A stretch of DNA of 51,890 nt, taken from NCBI GenBank assembly GCA_001464055.1, contig LNET01000023.1:1-51890 (forward strand). Reading direction: 5' to 3'. The notes below the pieces were generated by a model. That model did no database searches. It was given only the letters and a program-made list of their open reading frames with translations, and was not told where the DNA came from. This document shows positions 16,936-24,471 of this stretch, one piece after another. This stretch comes from Burkholderiales bacterium Ga0077543. GTDB lineage: Bacteria > Pseudomonadota > Gammaproteobacteria > Burkholderiales > Burkholderiaceae_C. Numbering within the stretch: the first letter of the stretch is position 1; each line of letters begins with the position of its first letter. Made by a program: the position numbers and the translations under genes.

Positions 16936-18033
16936 TCAGCGCAGGGGCGGCCTGAAGCGGGCGAGAAAGTCCCGGTCGATGCGGTCCTTCCAGTGCCAGG
17001 CCGCACGGCCGAGCCAGCGGCCCTGCAGCGACCAGCGGCCGCGGGCGGCGATGGCGCGGCCGTCGGCGGTGGCCAGCAGCGCCAGGAAGCGGTGCTGCGG
17101 GCTGTAGTCGGCCAGCGGCTGGCCGGCCAGCGTGGCACGCAGGTTGGCCGTCAGCACCGGGCCCATGCGCACGGCATAGACGCCGGCCTTGGGCAGGGGC
17201 GTGGCCCACTCGGCGCAGTCGCCGACGGCGAAGGCCTGGCCCTGTCCTGCGCAGCGCAGTTGCTGGTCGACCCGGAAGAAGCCGCGTTCGCTGGTGGCCA
17301 GGCCGCTGTTGCGCTGCCAGGGGTGGGCCTGTGCGCCCGTGGCCCAGAGCAGCAGCCCGTCGGGCGCGGCCTGGCTGGCTTCGAAGCCGGTGCCGGTGTG
17401 CACCTGGACGCCGGCGCGCTGCAGCGCAGCGCGTGCCGCACGCACCGCACCCGGGGCCAGGCCCGGCAGCAGTTCGCCGCGGGTCACCAGTCGCCCGCCG
17501 ATGGACTGGCCGGGCTGCAGCGTCCGCAGCCGCGCCAGCACCGCCAGCAGGGCTTCGACGCCGGCCGCGCCGCCGCCCACGGCCGTGACGCTGCCGATGC
17601 GTCCGGCACCTGTGGCCCGCTGCGCCAGCACCTCGTCCCAGGCCGCCCGCAACCGGCCCAGCGGACGCAGCGACAACACGCGCCCGGGCAGACCGGCCGG
17701 CGGCACCAGGGTCGAGCCGACGTTCAGCGACAGCAGGTCCCAGCCCAGCGTGGCGCCACTGGCCAGCCGCACCTGGCGCGCCTGGGCGTCGACGGCCTGC
17801 ACCTCGTCGATGAGCAGCCGCGCGCCGGCCGCTGCGGCCAGCGCAGCGAAGTCGATGCAGATCTCCTCGAAGCGGTAGGTGCCCGCCAGCCAGCCCGGCA
17901 CCATGCCCGAATACGGTGCCAGGGCACTGGGCGAGACGACGACGAGCTGCACCCCCGCCACAGGCGCGCGGACCCAGTCGGCCAGCACCTGGGCGTGGGC
18001 GTGGCCGGCGCCGATCAGCAGCAGCGTCTTCAT
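16936..18033 (-). CDS. FAD/NAD(P)-dependent oxidoreductase of the 'N-terminal to SelD' type
   Basis: This is a 365-residue pyridine nucleotide-disulphide oxidoreductase-like flavoprotein. It begins with the FAD-binding LLIGAGHAHAQVLADW, followed by SPSALAPYSGMVPGWLAGTYRFEEICID. The His-Ala-His and the YSGM-PG block are characteristic of the family TIGR03169, which in many bacteria is fused to selenophosphate synthetase (SelD). VTAVGGGAAGVEALLA is the NAD(P)-binding loop and AFAVGDCAEWA is the second FAD motif. No SelD domain follows here, so it is a stand-alone form. The ATG at 18033 overlaps the stop of the preceding transferase gene by four bases (ATGA), so the two are co-translated. The substrate is unknown; the neighbours suggest a redox step linked to a selenium- or arsenic-containing metabolite, which is inference. 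Confidence 0.8.
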   Translation of the reverse strand: MKTLLLIGAGHAHAQVLADWVRAPVAGVQLVVVSPSALAPYSGMVPGWLAGTYRFEEICIDFAALAAAAGARLLIDEVQAVDAQARQVRLASGATLGWDLLSLNVGSTLVPPAGLPGRVLSLRPLGRLRAAWDEVLAQRATGAGRIGSVTAVGGGAAGVEALLAVLARLRTLQPGQSIGGRLVTRGELLPGLAPGAVRAARAALQRAGVQVHTGTGFEASQAAPDGLLLWATGAQAHPWQRNSGLATSERGFFRVDQQLRCAGQGQAFAVGDCAEWATPLPKAGVYAVRMGPVLTANLRATLAGQPLADYSPQHRFLALLATADGRAIAARGRWSLQGRWLGRAAWHWKDRIDRDFLARFRPPLR

Positions 18034-18659
18034 GCTTGCCAGCCCGGGGGTAGGTGCTGCAGGTCGGCGGGTTCGTCGATGTCGTGCAGGGCGGGCAGTT
18101 CGACATGGCACAGCCCGGCGGCGGCCAGCCGCTCGCGGGTGGCGGCCATCAGGCCCGGGGTGCTCCATGGCATCTGGTCGAACAGCGGCGCGAAGCGATC
18201 GACAGCCGGGCCGCGCAGACCGATCAGCGCGTAGCCGCCATCGAAGGCCGGCACGAACACCGCGTCGGCCCGGGCCAGCGCGCCTGCGGCTTCGCGCAGC
18301 ACGGGGCTGCTCAGGCCCGGGCAGTCGGTGCCCGTCATCAGCAGCTGGCCGGCTTGCGGCAGCCAGCGTGCGAAGGGCCGCTGCATGCGGGCGCCCAGAT
18401 CGCCATCGCCCTGGTCGCTGAAGGCCAGGCCAGGGCGGGCCAGGGCTTTCCACAGGGGGTCGGTGGTGTCGGGCGCGCAGCACAGTTCAACCGTTCCCAG
18501 GCGCGCGCTGAGGGCCTGGTCCAGCGCGTGCAGCAGCAGCCGTTGTGCCAGCGCAGCGGCGCCCTGTTCGCCGAGTGCCGGAATCAGGCGCGTCTTGGCA
18601 TAGCCAGGCCTGGGGGCCTTGGCCATCACGACGATGGGGCAGGGGGGCAATGGATCCAT
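18030..18659 (-). CDS. DUF2064 / TIGR04282 glycosyltransferase-like protein (transferase 1, rSAM/selenodomain-associated)
   Basis: The 209-residue protein has a nucleotidyl/glycosyl-transferase fold. VVMAKAPRPGYAKTRLIP at the N-terminus, LMTGTDCPGLSS in the middle and FVPAFDGGYALIGLRG afterwards are the hallmark blocks of DUF2064/TIGR04282. Members are cytoplasmic and often sit beside a TIGR04283 glycosyltransferase and radical SAM enzymes of the ArsS type. The reaction is not established for most of them. The start ATG at 18659 lies six bases after the stop of the TIGR04283 gene. Its stop overlaps the next gene by four bases, so all three form one unit. An ArsS-like radical SAM gene does exist in this window, but 19 kb away. 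Confidence 0.85.
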   Translation of the reverse strand: MDPLPPCPIVVMAKAPRPGYAKTRLIPALGEQGAAALAQRLLLHALDQALSARLGTVELCCAPDTTDPLWKALARPGLAFSDQGDGDLGARMQRPFARWLPQAGQLLMTGTDCPGLSSPVLREAAGALARADAVFVPAFDGGYALIGLRGPAVDRFAPLFDQMPWSTPGLMAATRERLAAAGLCHVELPALHDIDEPADLQHLPPGWQA

Positions 18660-18665
18660 CAGCCG

Positions 18666-19391
18666 CTAACGATAGAGCCTGGCCAGGTCGTCGGCCCTGG
18701 CGCCGCGCCAATAGGCCCAGCGCAGCCGCCACATCAGCACGATGGTGCGCCAGGCGCCGCGCTCGTCCCAGCGTCGGCCTGAAGTGACGACGCAGGGCCG
18801 CAGGCAGGCCGGGCGTCCCAGGGCGCGCAGCCGGCGCGAGATCTCGACGTCTTCCATCAGCAACTGGTCCGGGAAACCGCCCACCCGGTCGAAGGCATCA
18901 CGGCGCATGAACAGCGCCTGGTCTCCGGTGGCGATGCCCGTGAGGCGCGAGCGCATGTTCATCATCCAGGCCACCACGGGCAGCCAGCGCGAACGGCCGT
19001 CGATCTGCACGTCGAAACGCCCCCAGGGGGCCCCCGCGGCCAGCGCGGTTTCGACGAGGGTGTCGGCACCGGTCGGCAGCCGGGTGTCGGCGTGCAGGAA
19101 CAGCAAGGTGTCGGCCCGCGCTGCGGCCGCGCCGTGGTTCATCTGCCGCGCGCGGCCGCGCGGGCCGTCCAGCACCTGGTCGGCCAGGGCCTGGCAAAGC
19201 AGGGGCGTGCCGTCGCGGCTGCCGCCGTCGACGACGATGATTTCGGCGCCCCGCGCACGCAGCGGCGCAAGGGCCGTCAGCGTCGAGGCGATGGTGGCCG
19301 CTTCGTCGAGTACGGGCATGACGATGCTCAGCGGTGGACTGTGATGTGGCTTCAAGGCGCGGACCTCGCCGCGTGCCTGGCAGGGGTGCAT
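18666..19391 (-). CDS. TIGR04283 family-2 glycosyltransferase (transferase 2, rSAM/selenodomain-associated)
   Basis: This 241-residue GT-A-fold glycosyltransferase shows LSIVMPVLDEAATIASTL, IIVVDGGSRDGT (sugar-nucleotide site), the DXD-like FLHADTRLP and GDQALFMRRDAFDRVGGFP. VGGFPDQLLMEDVEIS is typical of TIGR04283. No membrane helix is obvious apart from a mildly hydrophobic patch. The ATG at 19391 gives an 18-residue leader before the fold; an internal start is possible because the upstream ribosome-binding site is weak. It is the first gene of a three-gene unit with the DUF2064 transferase and the SelD-type oxidoreductase. It is divergent from greB, with 89 bases between the starts. The sugar acceptor is unknown. 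Confidence 0.85.
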   Translation of the reverse strand: MHPCQARGEVRALKPHHSPPLSIVMPVLDEAATIASTLTALAPLRARGAEIIVVDGGSRDGTPLLCQALADQVLDGPRGRARQMNHGAAAARADTLLFLHADTRLPTGADTLVETALAAGAPWGRFDVQIDGRSRWLPVVAWMMNMRSRLTGIATGDQALFMRRDAFDRVGGFPDQLLMEDVEISRRLRALGRPACLRPCVVTSGRRWDERGAWRTIVLMWRLRWAYWRGARADDLARLYR

Positions 19392-19407
19392 CGGATTCGT
19401 GTTGCGG

Positions 19408-19432
19408 GGCGGGCCGGCTGCACCGGCCCGCC
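19408..19432. repeat. perfect hairpin in the divergent greB promoter region
   Basis: Ten bases GGCGGGCCGG pair perfectly with 19423-19432 across a CTGCA loop. It lies 17 bases upstream of the minus-strand glycosyltransferase start and 49 bases upstream of greB. It could be a leader hairpin or a protein-binding palindrome; its role is unknown. Confidence 0.4.
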
Positions 19433-19480
19433 TCGCTGGGTCGCGGCGGCGCAGCGGGCATTACAGTCCGCGGCAGCATC

Positions 19481-20044
19481 ATGAACAAGGCCTTCACCAA
19501 AGAAACCGACGGCGACGACGACGAAGACGAGGCCGGCGTCGGCCTGCCACCGCTGCCGCCGGGCACGCGCAACTACATCACGCCTGCTGGCTACAAGCGG
19601 CTGCGGGCCGAGCTGATGAGCTTGCTGGACGACGAACGCCCGAAGATCGTGGAGGTGGTGTCCTGGGCGGCGAAGAACGGCGACCGCAGCGAGAACGGCG
19701 ACTACCTCTACGGCAAGAAGCGGCTGCGCGAGATCGACCGCCGCATCCGCTTCCTGACCAAGCGGCTGGACATCGCCGAGGTGGCCGACCCCTCGGCCCA
19801 CCACGGCAAGGACCAGGTCTTCTTCGGCGCCACCGTCACCTATGCCAGCGCCGACGGCACGGAACGCACCATCACCATCATGGGCATCGACGAGGCCGAC
19901 AGCCTGCAGGGCGAAGTGAGCTGGATCGCGCCCATTGCCCGCGCCTTGCTGAAGTCGCGGGTTGGCGACGAGGTGACGCTGACGACGCCGGGCGGCAGCG
20001 AACGCATCGAGGTGCTGGAAGTTCGCTACCCGAAGCCGGCCTGA
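19481..20044 (+). CDS. greB: transcription elongation factor GreB
   Basis: GreB rescues backtracked RNA polymerase by stimulating transcript cleavage through its coiled coil in the secondary channel. The 187-residue product has NYITPAGYKRLRAEL, then the coiled-coil tip region VSWAAKNGDRSENGDYLYGKKRLREIDRRIRFL, whose acidic tip (Asp and Glu in GDRSENGDY) is required for catalysis. The C-terminal FKBP-like domain ends in SWIAPIARALLKSRVGDEVTL. The tip and YGKKRLRE favour GreB over GreA. The start ATG at 19481 gives an unusual acidic N-terminal extension (DGDDDEDEAG at residues 10-19) before the conserved fold. It converges with spoT/relA downstream. Confidence 0.93.
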   Translation: MNKAFTKETDGDDDEDEAGVGLPPLPPGTRNYITPAGYKRLRAELMSLLDDERPKIVEVVSWAAKNGDRSENGDYLYGKKRLREIDRRIRFLTKRLDIAEVADPSAHHGKDQVFFGATVTYASADGTERTITIMGIDEADSLQGEVSWIAPIARALLKSRVGDEVTLTTPGGSERIEVLEVRYPKPA

Positions 20045-20088
20045 TCCGGCCCGCCCCGCCCGCCAGCGCGCAGGGGCCTTGTTCAGGC
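20039..20088. terminator. shared hairpin spanning the convergent greB and spoT stops
   Basis: GCCTGA at 20039-20044 (containing the greB stop) pairs with TCAGGC at 20083-20088 (containing the spoT stop on the other strand). GC-rich bases between them can extend the stem. The symmetry fits a bidirectional transcription end, although there is no clear T-run on either side. Confidence 0.3.
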
Positions 20089-22371
20089 GTGTGCCGGCTT
20101 GTGCCGGGCCACCCGCTGCACGCCGGTGGACCGGCGCACCGCGCGCAGGGTCTCGGCCAGGTGCACACGGTCGCGCACGCTCACGAGCACACGCAGTTCC
20201 ACGGTTTCGTCCAGCGTCTCGGCGTCCATGTCGAGGTGGATGATGTCGGCTTCCGACTTGCTGATGCGGCTGGCCAGTTCGGCCAGCACGCCCTTGCCAT
20301 TCTTCACCAGCACGTCCAGCTGGGTCTCGAAGGCGCGGGTCATCTCGTCGGCCCATTCCACCGGCATCCAGCGTTCGCTGTCGCGTTCGAACAGGCGCTT
20401 GCCCACGGGGCATTCGCCGGTGTGCACCAGCAGGCCTTCGCCGCGGCCCAGGTAGCCCACGATCTGGTCGCCGGGGATGGGCCGGCAACAGGTGGCAAGC
20501 TGGATCGACGCGCCCTCGCTGCCGTCGACGAAGACCATGCCCTGGGTCGTGGCGCTGTCGTCCTGGCCATAGCGGCCCAGGGTCAGCATCACGGCGTCGG
20601 GGCGGATGCCGCGTTCGCCCATGAAATGCGCCATGCGCTTGGCCACGATCACGGCGATCTTGCGGCCCAGGCCGATGTCGACCATCAGGTCGGCACGCTG
20701 GCGGTTGCCGCTCCAGCGCGTGAGCTGCTGCCACAGGCTGGTGGCCTGGGCGTCGCCAGGGTCGGAAGAAGGCATGGGCAGACCTTCGGCCCGCAGCGCC
20801 TGGGCCAGCATCTTCTCGCCCAGGGCCTGCGACTCCTCGGCCTCCATGTTCTTCAGGTAGTGGCGGATCTTGCTGCGCGCACGGCCGGTGCGCACCATGC
20901 TCAGCCAGCCTGGGTTGGGGCGGGCACCGGGGGCAGTGATGATTTCAATCACGTCGCCGCTGCGCAGTTCGGTACGCAGCGCCACCGGTTCGTTGTTGAC
21001 CTTGGCGGCCACCATGTGGTCGCCCACGTCGCTGTGGATGGCATAGGCGAAGTCCACCGGAGTAGCGCCGCGCGGCAGCGCCAGGATCTTGCTGCGCGGG
21101 GTAAAGACGTAGACCGCATCGGGGTAGAGGTCGATCTTCACGTGTTCCAGGAACTCGACCGCATCGCGGGTCTCGTCCTGGATGTCGACCAGGCTCTGCA
21201 GCCACATCGACGACAGGCGCTGGGCGTCGGCGGTGGAGTTCTCCTTGCCGCCGGCCTTGTACAGCCAGTGCGCGGCAATGCCCTTTTCCGCAACGGCGTG
21301 CATGGCGTCGGTGCGCACCTGGAATTCGACTGCCGTGCCCAGCGGGCTGACCAGGGTGGTGTGCAGGCTTTGGTAGCCGTTGGCCTTCGGGATGGCGATG
21401 TAGTCCTTGAAGCGCCCCGGCACGGGCTTGTACAGCTGGTGCAGAACGCCCAGCGCGATATAGCAGTCGGTGAGCGTGGGCACGACGATGCGAAAGCCGA
21501 AGATGTCGTTCACCTGCGTGAAGCCGCTGTGCTTCTCGCGCATCTTGCGGTAGATGGAGTAGATCGTCTTCTCGCGGCCGCTGACCTGCACCTTCAGCTT
21601 CTGCTGGTTGAAGGCCTTCTCGACGTCGGTCTTCACCCGCTCGACGATGTCCCGCCGCGTGCCGCGCGCTCGTTTCACGGCCTTGGCCAGTGCCGCATGG
21701 CGCCAGGGCGACAACAGCTCGAAGCTGAGTTCCTGCAGTTCGCGGTAGGTCTGGTTCAGGCCCAGGCGGTGGGCGATGGGGGCGTAGATGTCGAGCGTCT
21801 CGCGGGCGATGCGGGCGCGCTTGCTCGGCGCCATGGCCTGCATGGTGCGCATGTTGTGCAGGCGGTCGGCCAGCTTCACCAGGATTACGCGCACGTCGCG
21901 CGCCATCGCCAGCAGCATCTTGCGGAAGCTCTCGGCCTGGCTTTCCTCGCGCGTGCTGAAGTGCAGCTTGTCGAGCTTGGTCAGGCCGTCGACGAGGTCG
22001 GCCGTGGCGGCGCCGAACTTCTCGATGAGTTCGGACTTGGTGACGCCCTGGTCCTCGATCGTGTCGTGCATCAGCGCGGCCATGATGGCCTGGGCGTCGA
22101 GCTTCCAGTCGGCGCACAGGCCGGCCACGGCCAGCGGGTGGGTGATGTAGGGCTGCCCGCTGTGGCGGAACTGGCCCAGGTGAGCCGCGTCGGCGAAGCG
22201 GTAGGCCTCGCGCACCAGCTTCAGTTCGGCCTTGCCCAGGTAGCCCAGCTTGTCGGCCAGGGCGGCGAAGGACGAGGCTTCGGTGGCGGGTTCGCTGGCC
22301 ACCACGGGCGCGCGGCCCAATCCCTGCAGAGCAGCGGGCAGAAGTTCGGCGGCGAGGGAACGAAGACTCAT
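20083..22371 (-). CDS. spoT: bifunctional (p)ppGpp synthetase/hydrolase
   Basis: This 762-residue RelA/SpoT homologue makes and degrades the stringent-response alarmone (p)ppGpp. The N-terminal HD hydrolase domain is intact, with FRHSGQPYITHPLAVA, ALMHDTIEDQG and ILVKLADRLHNMRTM; classical RelA has lost these residues. The synthetase follows (FTQVNDIFGFRIVVPTL, KDYIAIPKANGYQSLHTT). A TGS domain comes next (VYVFTPRSKILALPRGATPVDFAYAIH), then a helical/zinc-finger region (IQLATCCRPIPGDQIVGYLGRG) and a C-terminal ACT domain. The ATG at 22371 was chosen because MSLRSLAAELLP directly precedes the conserved domain; an in-frame start 42 bases upstream is possible. It follows rpoZ on the same strand, as in many proteobacteria, but a strong hairpin lies between them. 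Confidence 0.93.
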   Translation of the reverse strand: MSLRSLAAELLPAALQGLGRAPVVASEPATEASSFAALADKLGYLGKAELKLVREAYRFADAAHLGQFRHSGQPYITHPLAVAGLCADWKLDAQAIMAALMHDTIEDQGVTKSELIEKFGAATADLVDGLTKLDKLHFSTREESQAESFRKMLLAMARDVRVILVKLADRLHNMRTMQAMAPSKRARIARETLDIYAPIAHRLGLNQTYRELQELSFELLSPWRHAALAKAVKRARGTRRDIVERVKTDVEKAFNQQKLKVQVSGREKTIYSIYRKMREKHSGFTQVNDIFGFRIVVPTLTDCYIALGVLHQLYKPVPGRFKDYIAIPKANGYQSLHTTLVSPLGTAVEFQVRTDAMHAVAEKGIAAHWLYKAGGKENSTADAQRLSSMWLQSLVDIQDETRDAVEFLEHVKIDLYPDAVYVFTPRSKILALPRGATPVDFAYAIHSDVGDHMVAAKVNNEPVALRTELRSGDVIEIITAPGARPNPGWLSMVRTGRARSKIRHYLKNMEAEESQALGEKMLAQALRAEGLPMPSSDPGDAQATSLWQQLTRWSGNRQRADLMVDIGLGRKIAVIVAKRMAHFMGERGIRPDAVMLTLGRYGQDDSATTQGMVFVDGSEGASIQLATCCRPIPGDQIVGYLGRGEGLLVHTGECPVGKRLFERDSERWMPVEWADEMTRAFETQLDVLVKNGKGVLAELASRISKSEADIIHLDMDAETLDETVELRVLVSVRDRVHLAETLRAVRRSTGVQRVARHKPAHA

Positions 22372-22418
22372 TCCCCGGAATTTATCGTGCTTTGCGCGAA
22401 CCCGACCCCACAAGGGAA

Positions 22419-22457
22419 ACGGGCACCGGCGTTCCCTGCAGGAACACCGGCGCCCGT
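22419..22457 (-). terminator. strong hairpin between rpoZ and spoT
   Basis: A 17-base stem with two non-Watson-Crick positions, ACGGGCACCGGCGTTCC against 22441-22457, closes over a CTGCA loop. On the rpoZ transcript the two variable positions can still form G-U pairs. It is followed on the minus strand by GTTTCCCTT, a poor T-run. It begins 40 bases after the rpoZ stop and ends 48 bases before the spoT start, so it is a probable attenuating or terminating hairpin. Confidence 0.5.
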
Positions 22458-22496
22458 GGCACCCGAAGGCGTCCTCGCGGACGCTTCAAATCAGGT

Positions 22497-22700
22497 TCAG
22501 ACCGGCACCTTGCGCAGCATCTCGATGCCGATCTCACCCGCGGCAATCTCGCGCAGGGCGGTCACGCCCGGCTTGTTCTTGGTGTCGACCTTGGGTGCGT
22601 GCCCCTGGCTGAGCATGCGGGCGCGGTAGGTCGCGGCCAGCACCAGCTGGAAACGGTTCGGAATCTTCTCGAGACAATCTTCGACGGTGATGCGGGCCAT
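22497..22700 (-). CDS. rpoZ: DNA-directed RNA polymerase omega subunit
   Basis: This 67-residue protein is the omega subunit that helps fold and assemble the beta' subunit of RNA polymerase and contributes to the ppGpp site. [20 protein letters not shown] and ATYRARML are the conserved block containing the [15 protein letters not shown] motif. The length matches the betaproteobacterial norm. The ATG at 22700 has AAGGAAG upstream, whereas the longer open frame has no support. It sits between gmk and spoT on the minus strand, the classical gmk-rpoZ-spoT order. Confidence 0.96.
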   Translation of the reverse strand: MARITVEDCLEKIPNRFQLVLAATYRARMLSQGHAPKVDTKNKPGVTALREIAAGEIGIEMLRKVPV

Positions 22701-22801
22701 GAGCGCTTCCTTGGCTGCCCTGTCGGCTGGCGCGGGAGTGCGCAACCTTCTGAGCAACCGCGGATTGTAGCCTTGCAGAACCGTGCAGCGCACCCGGCGC
22801 G

Positions 22802-23422
22802 TCAGCCCAGGCCCAGAGAGGCGAAAACCTGCGACTTCGCACGCCGCTGCGCTGCGTACTTCAGCCGCTGTGAGTGCACCACGGTCTTCAGGTCGAAGAG
22901 CGCGGTCTCGAACAAGGCGTTGACGATGACGTAGTCGAAGTGTCGCGCCTGCGCAACTTCGGTGCGGGCGTTGCCCATGCGCTGGGCAATGACCTCGGCC
23001 GAGTCTTCGCCGCGGCGGTTCAGGCGCTGCATCAGCTCTTCCCAGCTCGGCGGCAGGATGAAGATCAACACCGCGTGGGCAAACAGCTTCTTGATCTGCA
23101 GCGCGCCCTGCCAGTCGATTTCCAGCACGACGTCTTCGCCGCCGTCCAGCCGCTGCTGGATGGCCCGGCGGCTGGTGCCGTAGAAATTGCCGTGGACCTG
23201 GGCGTACTCGAAGAACTCGCCGCCGTCGACCATGGCGCGGAAACTGGCTTCGTCGACGAAGTGGTACTCGCGCCCATCGAGTTCCTGCCCGCGCGGCGCC
23301 CGGGTGGTGTGGCTGACCGACACCGCCAGCCGGGAGTCGAGTTCGAGCAGGGCCTTGACGAGGCTGGACTTGCCTGCGCCGCTGGGCGCAGCCACACAGA
23401 AGAGGTTGCCGGGTGTTTCCAT
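22802..23422 (-). CDS. gmk: guanylate kinase
   Basis: Gmk phosphorylates GMP to GDP with ATP in the cytoplasm. The 206-residue product has the P-loop [15 protein letters not shown] near residue 11, the GMP-binding [22 protein letters not shown] and [16 protein letters not shown], the Walker B-like [15 protein letters not shown], and the lid region [16 protein letters not shown]. The ATG at 23422 begins [15 protein letters not shown]. The longer frame upstream is not supported because it has no family match. It is the first gene of gmk-rpoZ-spoT and is divergent from the GntR-type regulator, with 267 bases between them. Confidence 0.96.
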   Translation of the reverse strand: METPGNLFCVAAPSGAGKSSLVKALLELDSRLAVSVSHTTRAPRGQELDGREYHFVDEASFRAMVDGGEFFEYAQVHGNFYGTSRRAIQQRLDGGEDVVLEIDWQGALQIKKLFAHAVLIFILPPSWEELMQRLNRRGEDSAEVIAQRMGNARTEVAQARHFDYVIVNALFETALFDLKTVVHSQRLKYAAQRRAKSQVFASLGLG

Positions 23423-23661
23423 CCGCGGATTTTGCTCGACTCGGCGCCGCCGTGGTCGGCCGACGAACGCCGGTGCCGCTTCCTCATCGCGGTGCACTGC
23501 AAGGCTGCCGCAGCCCCCGCCCGGTGCGGCCGGCAGCGCAAGCGCACCCCGATGCAGCGCCGCTGCGACGCCTGCTTTGGGGGTGAAGTCCCTGGCTTCA
23601 CCTCGGTAGCGTGGCTCAACCCGGCTGGCGGCCTGGCGTGGCATGCGGCTTGCTCATTATG

Positions 23662-23677
23662 ACCTGACATAACAGGT
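23662..23677 (+). promoter_or_regulatory. palindrome upstream of the GntR-type gene, probable autoregulatory operator
   Basis: ACCTG and CAGGT form an inverted repeat with a six-base spacer, giving ACCTGACATAACAGGT. It ends 12 bases before the ATG of the GntR/UTRA regulator, next to an AT-richer stretch (TTATGACC) in otherwise GC-rich DNA. GntR/HutC regulators bind short palindromes of this kind. A half-site ACCTGAC also occurs at 27967-27973, just ahead of the binding-protein gene. Confidence 0.45.
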
Positions 23678-23689
23678 TGGGCTCCCCCG

Positions 23690-24460
23690 ATGAATGCCGT
23701 CCGCAAGAACGCCACGCCAAGCCAGCCCGAAACCCGGGTCGTGCCGATGTCGTCGGTGCCCATGCACGCGCAGATTCGCGAAATCATTCGCCGGCGCGTG
23801 CTCGATGGCACCTATCCGCCGCACAGTCAGATGCCCTCGGAAAGCCAGATGATCGAGGCCTTCTCGGTCAGCCGCATCACCGTGCGGCAGGCGCTGGGCG
23901 ACCTGCAGAAGGAGGGGCTGATCTTCAAGGTGCCCGGCAAGGGCAGCTTCGTGGCCAAGCCCAAGGCCTTTCAGAGCTTGTCGCGCCTGCAGGGTTTCGG
24001 CGAGGCCATGTCGCCTTCGGGCTACGAAACCTTCTCCCAGGTTCTGAGCACGCGCCGCGTGGCGGCCAGCGAAGCGGTGGCGCGCCACCTGCAGGTCAAG
24101 CCCGGTGCCGCGGTCTTCGAGATCCAGCGACTGCGCTTCCTGAACCGCGAGCCGATCTCGGTCGACCAGAGTTACTTCCCACTGGCACTGGGCCAGCGTC
24201 TGGCGCTGGAAGACCTGCCCACCCGCGACATCTTCGTCATCCTGGAAAACGACTACGGCCTGCATCTCACGCATGCCGACGTGCAGATCGAAGCCATCTC
24301 GGCCAGCGAGGTGCTGGCGCGGCAGCTGCGCATCGCCGAAGCATCGCCGCTGTTGCGCATCGAACGCCTGACCTACGCCGACCAGCGCCCGATCGACTTC
24401 GAATATCTCTACTACCGCGGCGACGCTTTCCAGTACCGCCTGCGCATCGACCGCACCTGA
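23690..24460 (+). CDS. GntR/HutC-family transcriptional regulator with UTRA domain
   Basis: The 256-residue protein has a winged helix-turn-helix at residues 24-95 (MHAQIREIIRRRVLDGTYPP, LPSES-like MPSESQMIEAFSVSRITVRQAL, GKGSFVAKP). A UTRA ligand-binding domain follows from about residue 110 to the end (LQVKPGAAVFEIQRLRFLN, PISVDQSYFPL, LRIERLTYADQRPIDFEYLYYRGDAFQYRL). HutC-type regulators sense a small effector and usually repress adjacent catabolic or uptake genes. It is the first gene of the redox/ABC cluster and lies 11 bases before the flavoprotein gene, so it should be co-transcribed and probably controls the whole group. The ATG at 23690 follows a palindrome likely to be its own operator. 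Confidence 0.9.
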   Translation: MNAVRKNATPSQPETRVVPMSSVPMHAQIREIIRRRVLDGTYPPHSQMPSESQMIEAFSVSRITVRQALGDLQKEGLIFKVPGKGSFVAKPKAFQSLSRLQGFGEAMSPSGYETFSQVLSTRRVAASEAVARHLQVKPGAAVFEIQRLRFLNREPISVDQSYFPLALGQRLALEDLPTRDIFVILENDYGLHLTHADVQIEAISASEVLARQLRIAEASPLLRIERLTYADQRPIDFEYLYYRGDAFQYRLRIDRT

Positions 24461-24471
24461 GGACCACTCCC

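Noticed and set aside
23582..23602. A seven-base inverted repeat (GGTGAAG/CTTCACC) upstream of gmk
   Set aside because: Short hairpins of this size are common in such GC-rich DNA and its position relative to either start does not suggest an operator or terminator.
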